Source of the DNA: JBFKMV01 sp041629655
GTDB taxonomy: Bacteria; Acidobacteriota; Polarisedimenticolia; Polarisedimenticolales; Polarisedimenticolaceae
Direction of reading: 5' to 3'
NCBI GenBank assembly: GCA_041629655.1
Contig: JBFKMV010000036.1
Coordinates: forward strand, 1 to 33,065
Length of the DNA: 33,065 bases
The translations under genes were made by a program, and so were the position numbers. Below the pieces are notes generated by a model. It saw only the letters and a list, made by a program, of their open reading frames with translations. It searched no databases and was not told where the DNA came from. Positions 14,221 through 22,079 of the stretch are shown piece after piece (positions within the stretch are counted from its first letter, which is position 1; the number at the start of each line of letters is the position of its first letter).

Positions 14221-17007
14221 CTAGGCCAGCGCGCGCTCGACGGACGCCGCCGGCAGCTCGACGCTGAAGCGCGTCAGCTCCCCGGGGGCGCTTTCCGCGT
14301 GGAGGTCCCCACCGTGCTCCTGCACGATGCCGTAGCTGATCGACAGCCCCAGCCCGGTCCCCTTGCCCAACCCCTTGGTGGTGAAGAACGGGTCGAAGAT
14401 CCGGGGCAGGTCCTCCGCGGCGATTCCGATGCCGTTGTCGGACACCTCGACGCGCACCCGGTCGCCGCGGCGGCGTGTCGAGACCGAGATCTCGCCGTCC
14501 TGGCCGCAGGCATCGCGGGCGTTCATCAACAGGTTCAGCAGCACCTGCTGGATCTTGCCCCGGTTGCCCCGGATCGCCGGGATCGCGGCGTCGAGCGACG
14601 TGCGGACCGAGATGTTGCGGCCGCGGGTCTGCGGAGCGAACAGCTGCAGCACCTCGCGGACCGTGTCGTTGATCGACACCTCGGCGAACTCCGTCCGTTC
14701 GGGCCGGGCCAGGTTGAGCAACGAGTTGACGATGTTGGAGGCCCGTCGCGTCTGGGCCTCGATCTTCTCCAGCGTGGCCCGCCGCACGTCGCCGGCGGGC
14801 AGATCTTCCAGCAGCATCTGGGTGTAGCTCGAGATGCCGGTCAGCGGCGTGTTGACCTCGTGGGCCACGCCCGCCGCCACCAGGCCGAGCGAGGCCAGTC
14901 GCTCCTGCCGCAGCACCTGCTCCTCGAGCTTGACCCGCTCGGAAACGTCGTCGAACGTGATCACCTGCGCCCCGCGGCCGTCCTCCTCGGGTGCCGGGGT
15001 GACCGCCAGGTTGACCACCAGGCGCTGTCCGGCCCGGTTGACCAGGTTGAAGCGGTAGATCCGGGCCTGGTCTCCCGGTGGCGCGGTCGCGGCCTCGCGC
15101 TCGACCCGCTTGACCAGCTGGATCGGAAAGATCTCGCCCAGCGTGCGGCCGATCGCGGCCTCGCGGCGCAGCTGGTACATCTCCTCCAGCGCGCGGTTCC
15201 AGGCCAGGATCTTTCCCGCAGCGTCGGTCAACAGCAGCCCGACGGCGCTGCTCTCCAGGATCTTCTCCTGTCGCGCCTGGAGCTGTCCGATCTCGTCCGC
15301 CCGCTGCCGGACCTCGTGGACCAGCCGCGCGGCTTCGATCGCCGTCGCGGCGTGGGCGCTCAGCGTGCCGAGCAGCGCCCGGTCCTCCGTCGACAGCGGC
15401 TCGTCCGGCGCGTAGCGATCCGCCGTCACGAGCAGCGCGGTGACGCGCCCCTTGACCTTCATCGCGAACAGCCAGCGGGCCCAGGGCAGCTCGGCCAGCT
15501 CTCCCGCCTCGAGCGATACCACCGACTCGCGCTCCAGCCGCGCCAGCAGCTCGCGGCCGGGCTCCAGCCGCTGCATCCCGGCGCCGGCCTCGATGCTCTC
15601 GAAGCGCGAGGCGCCGGTGCGGATCAGCACGCGGGCGGCCTTGAGCTCCAGCGTCTCCGAGACGCGACGGCTGACGCGCCGCAGCAGCGCCTGCAAATCC
15701 GTCTCGGCGCTCAGCTCGCGCGCCCAGTCCAGCAGCGTCGCGCGGTAGCTGTAGCGACGGCGGTAGAACACGCGATCCACACCCGCCTGGACCAGTTTGC
15801 GCAGCGGCGTGTAGGCCAGGATCGCCACGAACGTCCCGGTGTAACGGGCTCCGCTGTCCGACATCCCGAGCAGACCGCTGGCGCCCTCGCGGGCGACGGC
15901 GTAGACCGCGAAGGCGAAGAACACGGCGTTGACCTCGGTCAGGCCGCGCCGCACCAGCGAGCTGAGGTCGTACAGCCGGTAACGCGCCAGGGCCGCGGTG
16001 AACGCGGCGGGCACGATCAGCAGCGGCAGTACGGAGAGGAACGTCGCCCACGGAGGAAGCGTCGAGGCGCCGATCGAGAACGGCAACGCGTAGAACGATA
16101 CGAACGGGACCAGCCCGCCGATCAGGCCCCACAGCAGCCAGCGCAGCTGGCTGCGATGCAGCGTCGATGACGAGCGGGAGTACGAGCGCGTGAGCAGCAC
16201 GATCGTGGCCAGCACGGCGGCGCCGAGGTACAGCGTGGCGACGCGCTCGACGAGCTCGGCGACCCGCACCGGAGACGCGAAGCGGTAGATGCCGCCCAAC
16301 CCGCCCGGTGCCAGCCACAGGTCGGTGAACAGGATCGCCGCCGCCGGCGCGTAGGCCACGGCGATGCCCAGACGCCGCGCCGGCACCGCGCGCCGCGACA
16401 GGACCAGCCCGAAGTGCATCAACAGCGCCGGCGCCATCGCGCCCGCGATGCGATCCATCCAGTAGATCGTCCAGTCCAGGCCGTCCGCGCGCCCGGTGTG
16501 GCTGCACACCAGGTGCACGAACAACGCCGCCGCCAGCCAGGCATACATGAACCCGCCGCGCACGTTGGGCCAGCGGAGCGAGATGAACAGGCCCGAAACG
16601 AAGAATGCGATGCCGACCAGGGCGAGATAGCCGTACGGCTCGGGGCGCTGGAGCCAGCGCGAAGGCAGCTCGGCGGTCACGGTTTCCGGCCCGCGTGCCA
16701 GATCGAGGACCAGCGTCGAGCCGGCGGGGGTGTTCCACGGCAGGCTCCCCGCATCGAGCGCGCTGTCGACCTCGGCGCCGTCGATGCGCCGCAGCACGTC
16801 ACCCGGCCGGACCCCGGCGTTCCAGGCCGGCCCATCGGGTGTGACCGCGAGCGCCACGGGACCGCTGGAGGACTGGGTCCACTCGACGCCGAGATCGGGC
16901 TCCAGGGTGCCGATGCGGCGGGCGAAGGAGAGCGCACCGAGCCCGGCCAGCGCCACGGCCAGCACGAGGATCCCGCCGATGCGGGCCCAGCGGCCACCCC
17001 ACTTCAT
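14221..17007 (-). CDS. Membrane sensor histidine kinase with PDZ, multi-TM, GAF and PAS domains
   Basis: The 928-residue protein should sense a signal at or in the membrane and phosphorylate the regulator encoded downstream. In order I see TM1 (about 9-30), a PDZ-like domain (about 38-115, with GPAWNAGVRPGDVLRRIDG), around eight hydrophobic segments (about 127-402), a GAF-like domain (about 430-560), a PAS domain (about 575-695), HisKA with H716 in AAGVAHEVNTPL, and the ATPase with N box NLLMNARDACG (825-835), DNGIGI, FDPFFTTK and GKGTGLGLSI. The ATG at 17007 has GAGGGAG eight bases upstream; an open frame runs to 17136, across a likely promoter. All catalytic boxes are intact. The PDZ domain between TM1 and the multi-TM block would face the periplasm. 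Confidence 0.93.
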   Translation of the reverse strand: MKWGGRWARIGGILVLAVALAGLGALSFARRIGTLEPDLGVEWTQSSSGPVALAVTPDGPAWNAGVRPGDVLRRIDGAEVDSALDAGSLPWNTPAGSTLVLDLARGPETVTAELPSRWLQRPEPYGYLALVGIAFFVSGLFISLRWPNVRGGFMYAWLAAALFVHLVCSHTGRADGLDWTIYWMDRIAGAMAPALLMHFGLVLSRRAVPARRLGIAVAYAPAAAILFTDLWLAPGGLGGIYRFASPVRVAELVERVATLYLGAAVLATIVLLTRSYSRSSSTLHRSQLRWLLWGLIGGLVPFVSFYALPFSIGASTLPPWATFLSVLPLLIVPAAFTAALARYRLYDLSSLVRRGLTEVNAVFFAFAVYAVAREGASGLLGMSDSGARYTGTFVAILAYTPLRKLVQAGVDRVFYRRRYSYRATLLDWARELSAETDLQALLRRVSRRVSETLELKAARVLIRTGASRFESIEAGAGMQRLEPGRELLARLERESVVSLEAGELAELPWARWLFAMKVKGRVTALLVTADRYAPDEPLSTEDRALLGTLSAHAATAIEAARLVHEVRQRADEIGQLQARQEKILESSAVGLLLTDAAGKILAWNRALEEMYQLRREAAIGRTLGEIFPIQLVKRVEREAATAPPGDQARIYRFNLVNRAGQRLVVNLAVTPAPEEDGRGAQVITFDDVSERVKLEEQVLRQERLASLGLVAAGVAHEVNTPLTGISSYTQMLLEDLPAGDVRRATLEKIEAQTRRASNIVNSLLNLARPERTEFAEVSINDTVREVLQLFAPQTRGRNISVRTSLDAAIPAIRGNRGKIQQVLLNLLMNARDACGQDGEISVSTRRRGDRVRVEVSDNGIGIAAEDLPRIFDPFFTTKGLGKGTGLGLSISYGIVQEHGGDLHAESAPGELTRFSVELPAASVERALA

Positions 17008-17075
17008 CACTCGGCTCCCTCGATTGTTCAAGGGCAGCAATTCGCGCGCCACTCCATCCGGTCCGTTGGAGCCCC

Positions 17076-17090
17076 GCCAAGTCGGTGCCC
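17076..17090 (-). promoter_or_regulatory. Sigma54-like (-24/-12) promoter before the kinase/regulator operon
   Basis: On the minus strand GGGCAC, five bases, TGGC gives the obligatory GG-N10-GC spacing and 8 of 10 matches to TGGCAC-N5-TTGC. Transcription would start near 17064, about 57 bases before the kinase ATG. The operon encodes a sigma54 activator with an intact GAFTGA, so autoregulation is plausible. The assignment is by eye only. Confidence 0.45.
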
Positions 17091-17103
17091 CGCGCCGACT
17101 TGG
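17077..17103. repeat. 9-bp perfect inverted repeat overlapping the sigma54-like element
   Basis: CCAAGTCGG and CCGACTTGG flank a 9-base centre. One arm carries the -12 half of the sigma54-like promoter and the centre carries most of the -24 half, so a protein bound to the repeat, or a hairpin, would compete with polymerase. Confidence 0.6.
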
Positions 17104-17134
17104 GGAAGCGGTCGGCCGAAACCGCATCCCGGGC

Positions 17135-17150
17135 ATCCAAGCGGTTGGAT
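17135..17150. promoter_or_regulatory. 16-bp palindrome, putative activator binding site
   Basis: ATCCAAGCGGTTGGAT has 6-bp perfect arms with a 4-base centre. It lies about 70-85 bases upstream of the start predicted from the sigma54-like element, a usual enhancer distance for NtrC-type regulators. Additional TTGGA half-sites occur at 17066-17070 and 17176-17180. It could be the operator of the regulator encoded at 12775-14193. Confidence 0.45.
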
Positions 17151-17201
17151 CCCCTGCGGGACGGCATTCAATAGTTTGGACGATCCGGCCGGCCTTGCCA
17201 A

Positions 17202-17224
17202 GCGCCCGGACCGGGAAGGGGCGC
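17202..17224 (-). terminator. Weak hairpin after the outer-membrane protein gene
   Basis: GCGCCC and GGGCGC arms (6 bp, 11-base loop) begin just after the stop codon at 17228. No T-run follows, so termination efficiency is doubtful; it may mark the end of the upstream transcript. Confidence 0.3.
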
Positions 17225-17227
17225 GGG

Positions 17228-19261
17228 TCAGAAAGAGACCGAGACGCCCGCGCTGAGCCGGTTGGCGGAAGCGAGCGGCCCCGCCAGGGCCGTGGGGTCC
17301 GACTCCGCCTCCTCGGCCTCCTCCACCGAGGCGACCCGCAGGGCGAGCAGCAGCCGCCACGAGCTGCCGGTCTGCCGCAGCCGGATCAGCTCCTGGATCA
17401 GCCGCAGCTCCACGGACTCCTCGAGGAAGGCCGGATCGAAGAGCTCGCCCCCGAGCGGCGCCTCCTCGACCCGCCGGTACTCCAGCGCCAGGTCGGTTCC
17501 CGACGGCACCAGGCGTACGCCCATGCTCCCCTTGCGGTAGCGGAGGCGGTTGTCGGACAGGAACTGGATCGGGGTGCCGAACGCCGGCAGCGAGGCCAGG
17601 CGGCCCTCGGCCACGCCGCGGGCCAGCTCGAGCCGGGTCGTGGCCCGCTCGGACTGGTGGGACAGCGCCAGCGCCGTCCGGCTGTTGGCGGCGTTGCCGT
17701 CGGTGACGAACAACGGAGAGGCGAGCGCCGCCAGCTCCCACTCGTCGACCACGGTGTCGAACTGCATCGGCTGGTACGAGGCCTCGCCCACCAGACGCAG
17801 CGACGCGACCAGCGGGATCTCGACGGTGGCGTCGTACCCCACGGGCTGGCGGGGCTCGGCGGCCGGCGAGCCGGTGCCGCTCAGCGGGTCGCCCCAACCG
17901 GTGATCTCGTGGTAGGACAGCAGCAGCCGCAGCGATACCCAGTCGTCCGACCAGATACCGCCGAACCGCGGCACGATCAGCGAGCTGCCGGTATCGCTCA
18001 TCGCGTGCCGGTAGCCCAACCCGTAGACCAACGTGACCGGCGCGGCGACCGTCCAGCGGTCCTCGGCGTTGATCCTCAGGCTCCAGCCGTCGACGAACGG
18101 CGTAACGGCAGCGGGCGCCGTCGGCCGGGCCGCCCCGGCCGGCAGCTCGGCGAACTGGGCGCGGAAGCCGACGCGGAGCTGGTGCCGGTCCAGGGGAACG
18201 CTCTCGTAGGTTCCCTGCGCACCGATGCGCATGTTGGACAGCGCGTGACCGTCCAGCGGGAGCTGCCCGCGGCCGGCGCCGGGGAGCGACTCCGCGAGGG
18301 CGGCCGAGGAATCCAGGTAATCGACCTTGACCGACAGGCGCGACACCGGATCGAGCTGCATCGACCACGCGGCGTCGTAGCCCCAGGCGCGCTGGAACTG
18401 GCCCAGCGCCGCGGCCGCCGGCTCGCCGCCGGGGCTGCCGAAGTCCAGCCCGTGCTCGGCGTAGAAGGCGCGCACCGCAACGTTGGCGTCCGGGCCGGTG
18501 GCGTAGGAGAAGTCCAGCGCGAGCGCCGACGATTCGTGGCTGGCACGACCGTCCTCGGCGACGCGCGGCAGCGGACCGGTCAGACGCTCCCGGTTGCCGC
18601 GCAGCGCGATGTTGCCCCGGGGTCCGATCGCCGACGCGAGCTCCATCAACGTCTCGCTACCCTCGAGCCCCGTCGCGTCGGTGTCACCGACGTGCACGTT
18701 CTCGCCGAGGAAGAACACCTGGTCCAGTCGCAGCGCCAGCGTTTCCATCACGTCGAGCGCGGCGGAGCCGCGTCGCCGCGGCACGGCGTCGGCGATCAGC
18801 TCGTCGGACGCGGCGGCCGCTCCGACGTCGCGCAGGATGCTGCGACGCGGCACCCGCAGCGCCCACGAAGCGTCCGCGGGCAGGATCAGCTCGCCGCTCT
18901 CGCTCGTCGGACCGAGATCGGTGTGCAACAGCAGCTCGAGCGAGGACCCGATCAGCGTATTCACGCGACCCAGGTAGGTCCGGTAACCCTGCTTGATCGC
19001 CGCGACCCGGTAGACCCCCGGGGAGAGACCGGCGATGTGGAAGCGCCCGTCGGTACCGGTGTGGACGGCGGCCAGCGGCGGCAGGCCGCTGATCTCGCTC
19101 AGGATCAGCACCTCGACGCCTTCGAGAACGTTGCCCAGCGCGTCCCGCGCGATGCCCTGGATCATCTGCTCGACCGCCGGGCCGACCGGCTCGGCCGCGG
19201 CCGGAGCGACGCACAGCAAAGCTGCCAGGAGGACGGCGCCGATGCAGCGCGCGAAGGTCAT
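17228..19261 (-). CDS. Outer-membrane beta-barrel protein with carboxypeptidase-regulatory-like domain
   Basis: The 677-residue protein begins with a signal peptide (1-23, cleavage after AAA) and then a regulatory-like beta-sandwich (about 32-115, with GTDGRFHIAGLSPGVYRVAA), the same domain type as in the receptor at 9308-12442. The remainder alternates short hydrophobic and polar stretches as in a beta-barrel and ends VSVSF, a terminal Phe typical of Bam-inserted proteins. I see no clear TonB plug domain, so it is not called a TonB-dependent receptor. Function is unknown. The ATG at 19261 has GGGAG seven bases upstream. It has its own strong promoter and lies upstream of the kinase/regulator pair on the same strand. 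Confidence 0.75.
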   Translation of the reverse strand: MTFARCIGAVLLAALLCVAPAAAEPVGPAVEQMIQGIARDALGNVLEGVEVLILSEISGLPPLAAVHTGTDGRFHIAGLSPGVYRVAAIKQGYRTYLGRVNTLIGSSLELLLHTDLGPTSESGELILPADASWALRVPRRSILRDVGAAAASDELIADAVPRRRGSAALDVMETLALRLDQVFFLGENVHVGDTDATGLEGSETLMELASAIGPRGNIALRGNRERLTGPLPRVAEDGRASHESSALALDFSYATGPDANVAVRAFYAEHGLDFGSPGGEPAAAALGQFQRAWGYDAAWSMQLDPVSRLSVKVDYLDSSAALAESLPGAGRGQLPLDGHALSNMRIGAQGTYESVPLDRHQLRVGFRAQFAELPAGAARPTAPAAVTPFVDGWSLRINAEDRWTVAAPVTLVYGLGYRHAMSDTGSSLIVPRFGGIWSDDWVSLRLLLSYHEITGWGDPLSGTGSPAAEPRQPVGYDATVEIPLVASLRLVGEASYQPMQFDTVVDEWELAALASPLFVTDGNAANSRTALALSHQSERATTRLELARGVAEGRLASLPAFGTPIQFLSDNRLRYRKGSMGVRLVPSGTDLALEYRRVEEAPLGGELFDPAFLEESVELRLIQELIRLRQTGSSWRLLLALRVASVEEAEEAESDPTALAGPLASANRLSAGVSVSF

Positions 19262-19308
19262 ACGGATTCTCCCGCCGGGCCACGGCTCCCCGCGCCAGAC
19301 GCAGTTCG

Positions 19309-19337
19309 AGTTTATGTGGCAGCGTGGGGCTTGTCAA
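19309..19337 (-). promoter_or_regulatory. Strong sigma70-like promoter for the outer-membrane protein gene
   Basis: On the minus strand a perfect TTGACA (19337-19332) is followed after 17 bases by TAAACT (19314-19309). The start would lie near 19302, a 40-base leader. Its -35 box overlaps the -35 box of the divergent promoter listed next. Confidence 0.7.
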
Positions 19338-19358
19338 CTTCCGTGATGACAATAAGAT
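19331..19358 (+). promoter_or_regulatory. Sigma70-like promoter for the divergent secreted-protein gene
   Basis: TTGTCA (19331-19336) and TAAGAT (19353-19358) are 16 bases apart. The start would lie near 19365, about 32 bases before the GTG at 19397. The -35 is read from the same bases as the minus-strand TTGACA. Confidence 0.5.
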
Positions 19359-19396
19359 AAGAGCGACGGGACCCCCCGGTCCCGGTCGGAGTTGCC

Positions 19397-20233
19397 GTGA
19401 GGCCCGAGCGACCGCTGCCCGTCGTGAACGCCGTTATGCTCCTGGCGGCGCTGTTTTCGGCCCCAGCCGCCGCGGGGCCGTTGCGGCTGGTCGAGGACGC
19501 GGCGCTGCGGCTCGACATCCAGCCGATCCTGGTCGTCGAGGGCCAGTCGGGCGCCCTGGCGCACCGGCAGCTGGAGGTGGACCCCCGGAGCGGGGGGAAG
19601 CTCGACTTCGAGCTGCACTGGCCCGACCCCGCGCGCGCCAGCCGGCTCGCGTTGCGGGTCGCCGGGACCCCCGGACCGGCCGACGGCGAACACCGGCTCG
19701 AGCTGAGCGCCGAGTTCGCGCTCCCCGACGGCCGCCTGTTCCGGGCGCAGCGCGCGCTGAGCGTCCGCGACGGGGCCACGGGCCTGTTCGAGGTCTACCG
19801 GGCCGAGGGTCACAGCCTGACGCTGGCCGTCCGTGCCGACCGCGTCGTGCGGCGGATCGAGGTCCAGGGCCGCCAGGTCGGCGACCCGGTGCGCTTCGAC
19901 CTCGAGGTGGAGGGCGTGCGGGGCGAGCGGCACGTGGTGCTCGAGACGAACCAGCTGCACACGTTCATGGACGAGACGGTCGAGTACTCCTTCCGCCGCG
20001 GCGAGCAGGAGTCGGCCGAGTCGGTACAGCTGCTGCTCACGCCGGTCAGGCGCGGGAGCGACATCATCGAGATCGCGCTCGAGGTGGCGGGCAGCCTGCC
20101 GGGCGACGGGGAGCGGCTGCTGCTGAGTCGCCGCGAGACCCTCGTCACGTCGCGCCGGGCCACGTCCAGCGTCACCGTCACCGCCGGCGACCCGCCGTCG
20201 GGCTACCGCTTCCGCATCACGCCGGACTTCTAG
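19397..20233 (+). CDS. Secreted protein of unknown function
   Basis: I do not recognise this 278-residue protein. It starts with GTG at 19397, six bases after GGAG, and has a hydrophobic export signal (about 8-26, NAVMLLAALFSAPAAA). The mature part looks all-beta, with alternating charged and aliphatic residues, and seems to fall into two similar halves: each has a run of short beta-type strands with Arg/Glu-rich turns (about 35-135 and 140-275). There is no membrane segment after the signal and no cysteine, so it is likely periplasmic or surface-exposed. It precedes gatC by 107 bases on the same strand. A role near the divergent outer-membrane protein is possible from the shared promoter region but is only inference. 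Confidence 0.65.
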   Translation: MRPERPLPVVNAVMLLAALFSAPAAAGPLRLVEDAALRLDIQPILVVEGQSGALAHRQLEVDPRSGGKLDFELHWPDPARASRLALRVAGTPGPADGEHRLELSAEFALPDGRLFRAQRALSVRDGATGLFEVYRAEGHSLTLAVRADRVVRRIEVQGRQVGDPVRFDLEVEGVRGERHVVLETNQLHTFMDETVEYSFRRGEQESAESVQLLLTPVRRGSDIIEIALEVAGSLPGDGERLLLSRRETLVTSRRATSSVTVTAGDPPSGYRFRITPDF

Positions 20234-20266
20234 GGTGCTGCCGGGCGGGGCCGTAACGCGGATGAG

Positions 20267-20279
20267 GTATCATCGATAC
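20267..20279 (+). promoter_or_regulatory. Candidate -10 within a small palindrome upstream of gatC
   Basis: TATCAT at 20268-20273 matches the -10 consensus 5/6 and lies inside GTATC-ATC-GATAC, a 5-bp inverted repeat. No convincing -35 is present 16-18 bases upstream. It may be a weak or regulated gatC promoter. Confidence 0.3.
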
Positions 20280-20340
20280 GGCGCCGTCGCGCCCGGATCG
20301 GACGCTCCGTTCCCCCGCGGGAACGAGGAGGCTAGCCGAG

Positions 20341-20631
20341 TTGCCCATCGACCCCGCGGAAGTGCGGCGCATCGCCGCCCTGGCGCGCCTGGGGCTGGAC
20401 GAGCGCACCGTCGAGACCTTCCGTCACCAGCTCCAGACGATCCTCGACCACGTGGCGATGCTCGATCGTCTCGACGTCGACGCGGTGCCGCCCACGGCCG
20501 GCCTGAGCGAGACCGGCCAGCCGCTGCGCGCGGACCGGCGGCACGCCTGCCTGGCGGAGCGGGACGTGCTGGGCAACGCGCCGGATGCGGCGATGAACCT
20601 GTTCCGGGTGCCGCGGGTCATCGAGGAATGA
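20341..20631 (+). CDS. gatC: Asp/Glu-tRNA(Asn/Gln) amidotransferase subunit C
   Basis: GatC is the small scaffold subunit that binds GatA to GatB in the enzyme that converts Glu-tRNA(Gln) or Asp-tRNA(Asn) to the amidated form. The 96-residue length is standard. Recognisable family features are the N-terminal EVRRIAALARLGL, the helical stretch TFRHQLQTILDHVAML and the late GLSETGQPLRADR. The start is TTG at 20341 with GAGGAGG about ten bases before it. The last codons overlap the gatA start as ATGA, so the two are translationally coupled. No gatB is present in the window. Confidence 0.93.
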   Translation: MPIDPAEVRRIAALARLGLDERTVETFRHQLQTILDHVAMLDRLDVDAVPPTAGLSETGQPLRADRRHACLAERDVLGNAPDAAMNLFRVPRVIEE

Positions 20632-22079
20632 GCGAGCTCTCGGCGCTCGGAGCGGGGCAGCTGCTGGGGCTGCTGCAACGCCGGCAGGCCTCGGCGCTCG
20701 AGGTCACGCGCGCGTGCCTGGCGCGCGTCGGCGAGGCCGACCCCGACGTGCACGCGTTTCTGGAGCTCAATCCGCGGGCCGAGGACGAGGCGCGCCGGTT
20801 CGATCGCGAGCGGCCCGACCCGGCCGACGCGCCGCTGGGCGGTCTTCCGGTGGCGGTCAAGGACAACATCCTGACCCGCGACCTCGCCACGACCTGCGGC
20901 TCGCGGATCCTCGAGGGCTTCGTGCCGCCGCGCGACGCCACCGTGGTACGCCGGCTGCGGCGCGGCGGCGCGATCGTGCTGGGCAAGACCAACCTGGACG
21001 AGTTCGGCATGGGCTCGTCCACCGAGAACTCCGCGTTCGGTCCGACCCGCAACCCGCGCGACCTCGAACGCGTGCCCGGCGGATCGAGCGGCGGGTCGAT
21101 GGCGGCGCTGGCGGCGCGGATGGCGCCGCTGGCGCTGGGCAGCGACACGGGAGGCTCGGTGCGGCAGCCCGCGGCGTTCTGCGGGGTCGTCGGCCTCAAG
21201 CCGACCTACGGGCGCGTTTCACGCTCGGGACTGGTGGCCTTCGGCAGCTCGTTGGACCAGGTCGGCCCCGCCGCCCGTTCCGTGCGCGACGTGGCGCGCC
21301 TGCTGGCCGTGATCGAGGGGCCCGATCCGGCCGACGCCACCTCGGCCCCGCTGGCCGGCGGGGACTACCTCGCGGCCTGCGACCGCGGCGTCCGCGGCAT
21401 GCGCGTCGGCCTGCCCCGCGAGTACTTCGGTGCCGGGCTGGACCCGGCGATCGAGCGAGCCGTGCGGGCCGCCGCGGAGCGGCTGGAACGGGACGGCGCC
21501 CGGCTCGAGGAGGTCTCGCTCCCCCACACCGAGTACGCGATCCCGACCTACTACCTCGTGGCGACCGCGGAGGCCTCGAGCAACCTGGCCCGCTACGACG
21601 GCGTGCGCTACGGCCGCCGCGCCGGCGACGATCGCGACCTGCTCGGGATGTACCGCTCGACGCGGGCCGCCGGATTGGGGCCCGAGGTGAAGCGGCGGAT
21701 CATGCTGGGGACCTACGCCCTGTCGGCCGGCTATCACGACGCCTTCTACGGCAAGGCCCAGCGCGTGCGCACGCTGCTGCGACGTGATTTCATGCAGGTG
21801 TTCGAAGACGGCTGCGACGTGCTGCTGGCCCCGACGACCCCCACACCGCCGTTCCGGCTGGGTGAGAAGAGCGACGACCCCCTCGCGATGTATCTCTCGG
21901 ACGTCTACACCGTCACCATCAACCTGGCCGGTCTGCCCGCGCTCGCCGTGCCGGTCGGGACCACGGACGGGTTGCCGTTGGGCGCGCAGCTGATCGGTCC
22001 TCCGTTCGGAGAGGAACGGTTGTTCCAAGCCGGAGCGGTGATCGAACAGACGCCGGCCGGCGTCGGGGACGGTTCCTGA
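20628..22079 (+). CDS. gatA: Asp/Glu-tRNA(Asn/Gln) amidotransferase subunit A
   Basis: GatA hydrolyses glutamine and passes ammonia to GatB for tRNA-dependent amide formation. The 483-residue protein is of normal length and belongs to the amidase-signature family. The catalytic Ser-cisSer-Lys triad is readable as K78 (PVAVKDN), S153 (GGSSGGSMAA) and S177 (GSDTGGSVRQPAAFCG). The Gly/Ser-rich signature and the C-terminal NLAGLPALAVPVG are intact. The ATG at 20628 overlaps the gatC stop, and the stop at 22077-22079 overlaps the amidase start by one base (TGATG). The open frame that extends upstream to 20235 runs through gatC and is not used. Confidence 0.96.
   Translation: MSELSALGAGQLLGLLQRRQASALEVTRACLARVGEADPDVHAFLELNPRAEDEARRFDRERPDPADAPLGGLPVAVKDNILTRDLATTCGSRILEGFVPPRDATVVRRLRRGGAIVLGKTNLDEFGMGSSTENSAFGPTRNPRDLERVPGGSSGGSMAALAARMAPLALGSDTGGSVRQPAAFCGVVGLKPTYGRVSRSGLVAFGSSLDQVGPAARSVRDVARLLAVIEGPDPADATSAPLAGGDYLAACDRGVRGMRVGLPREYFGAGLDPAIERAVRAAAERLERDGARLEEVSLPHTEYAIPTYYLVATAEASSNLARYDGVRYGRRAGDDRDLLGMYRSTRAAGLGPEVKRRIMLGTYALSAGYHDAFYGKAQRVRTLLRRDFMQVFEDGCDVLLAPTTPTPPFRLGEKSDDPLAMYLSDVYTVTINLAGLPALAVPVGTTDGLPLGAQLIGPPFGEERLFQAGAVIEQTPAGVGDGS

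Noticed and set aside
12475..16738. Very long open frames on both strands opposite or out of frame with the kinase and regulator genes
   Set aside because: They are rich in Arg, Ala, Gly, Pro or in His/Gln/Leu runs, lack any domain motif, cover known genes with intact catalytic boxes, and are expected by chance in DNA of this GC content.
20341..22079. A possible gatB at the gatCA locus
   Set aside because: Genes before and after gatC-gatA are a secreted protein and an amidase; no gatB-like sequence occurs anywhere in the window, so it must lie elsewhere.
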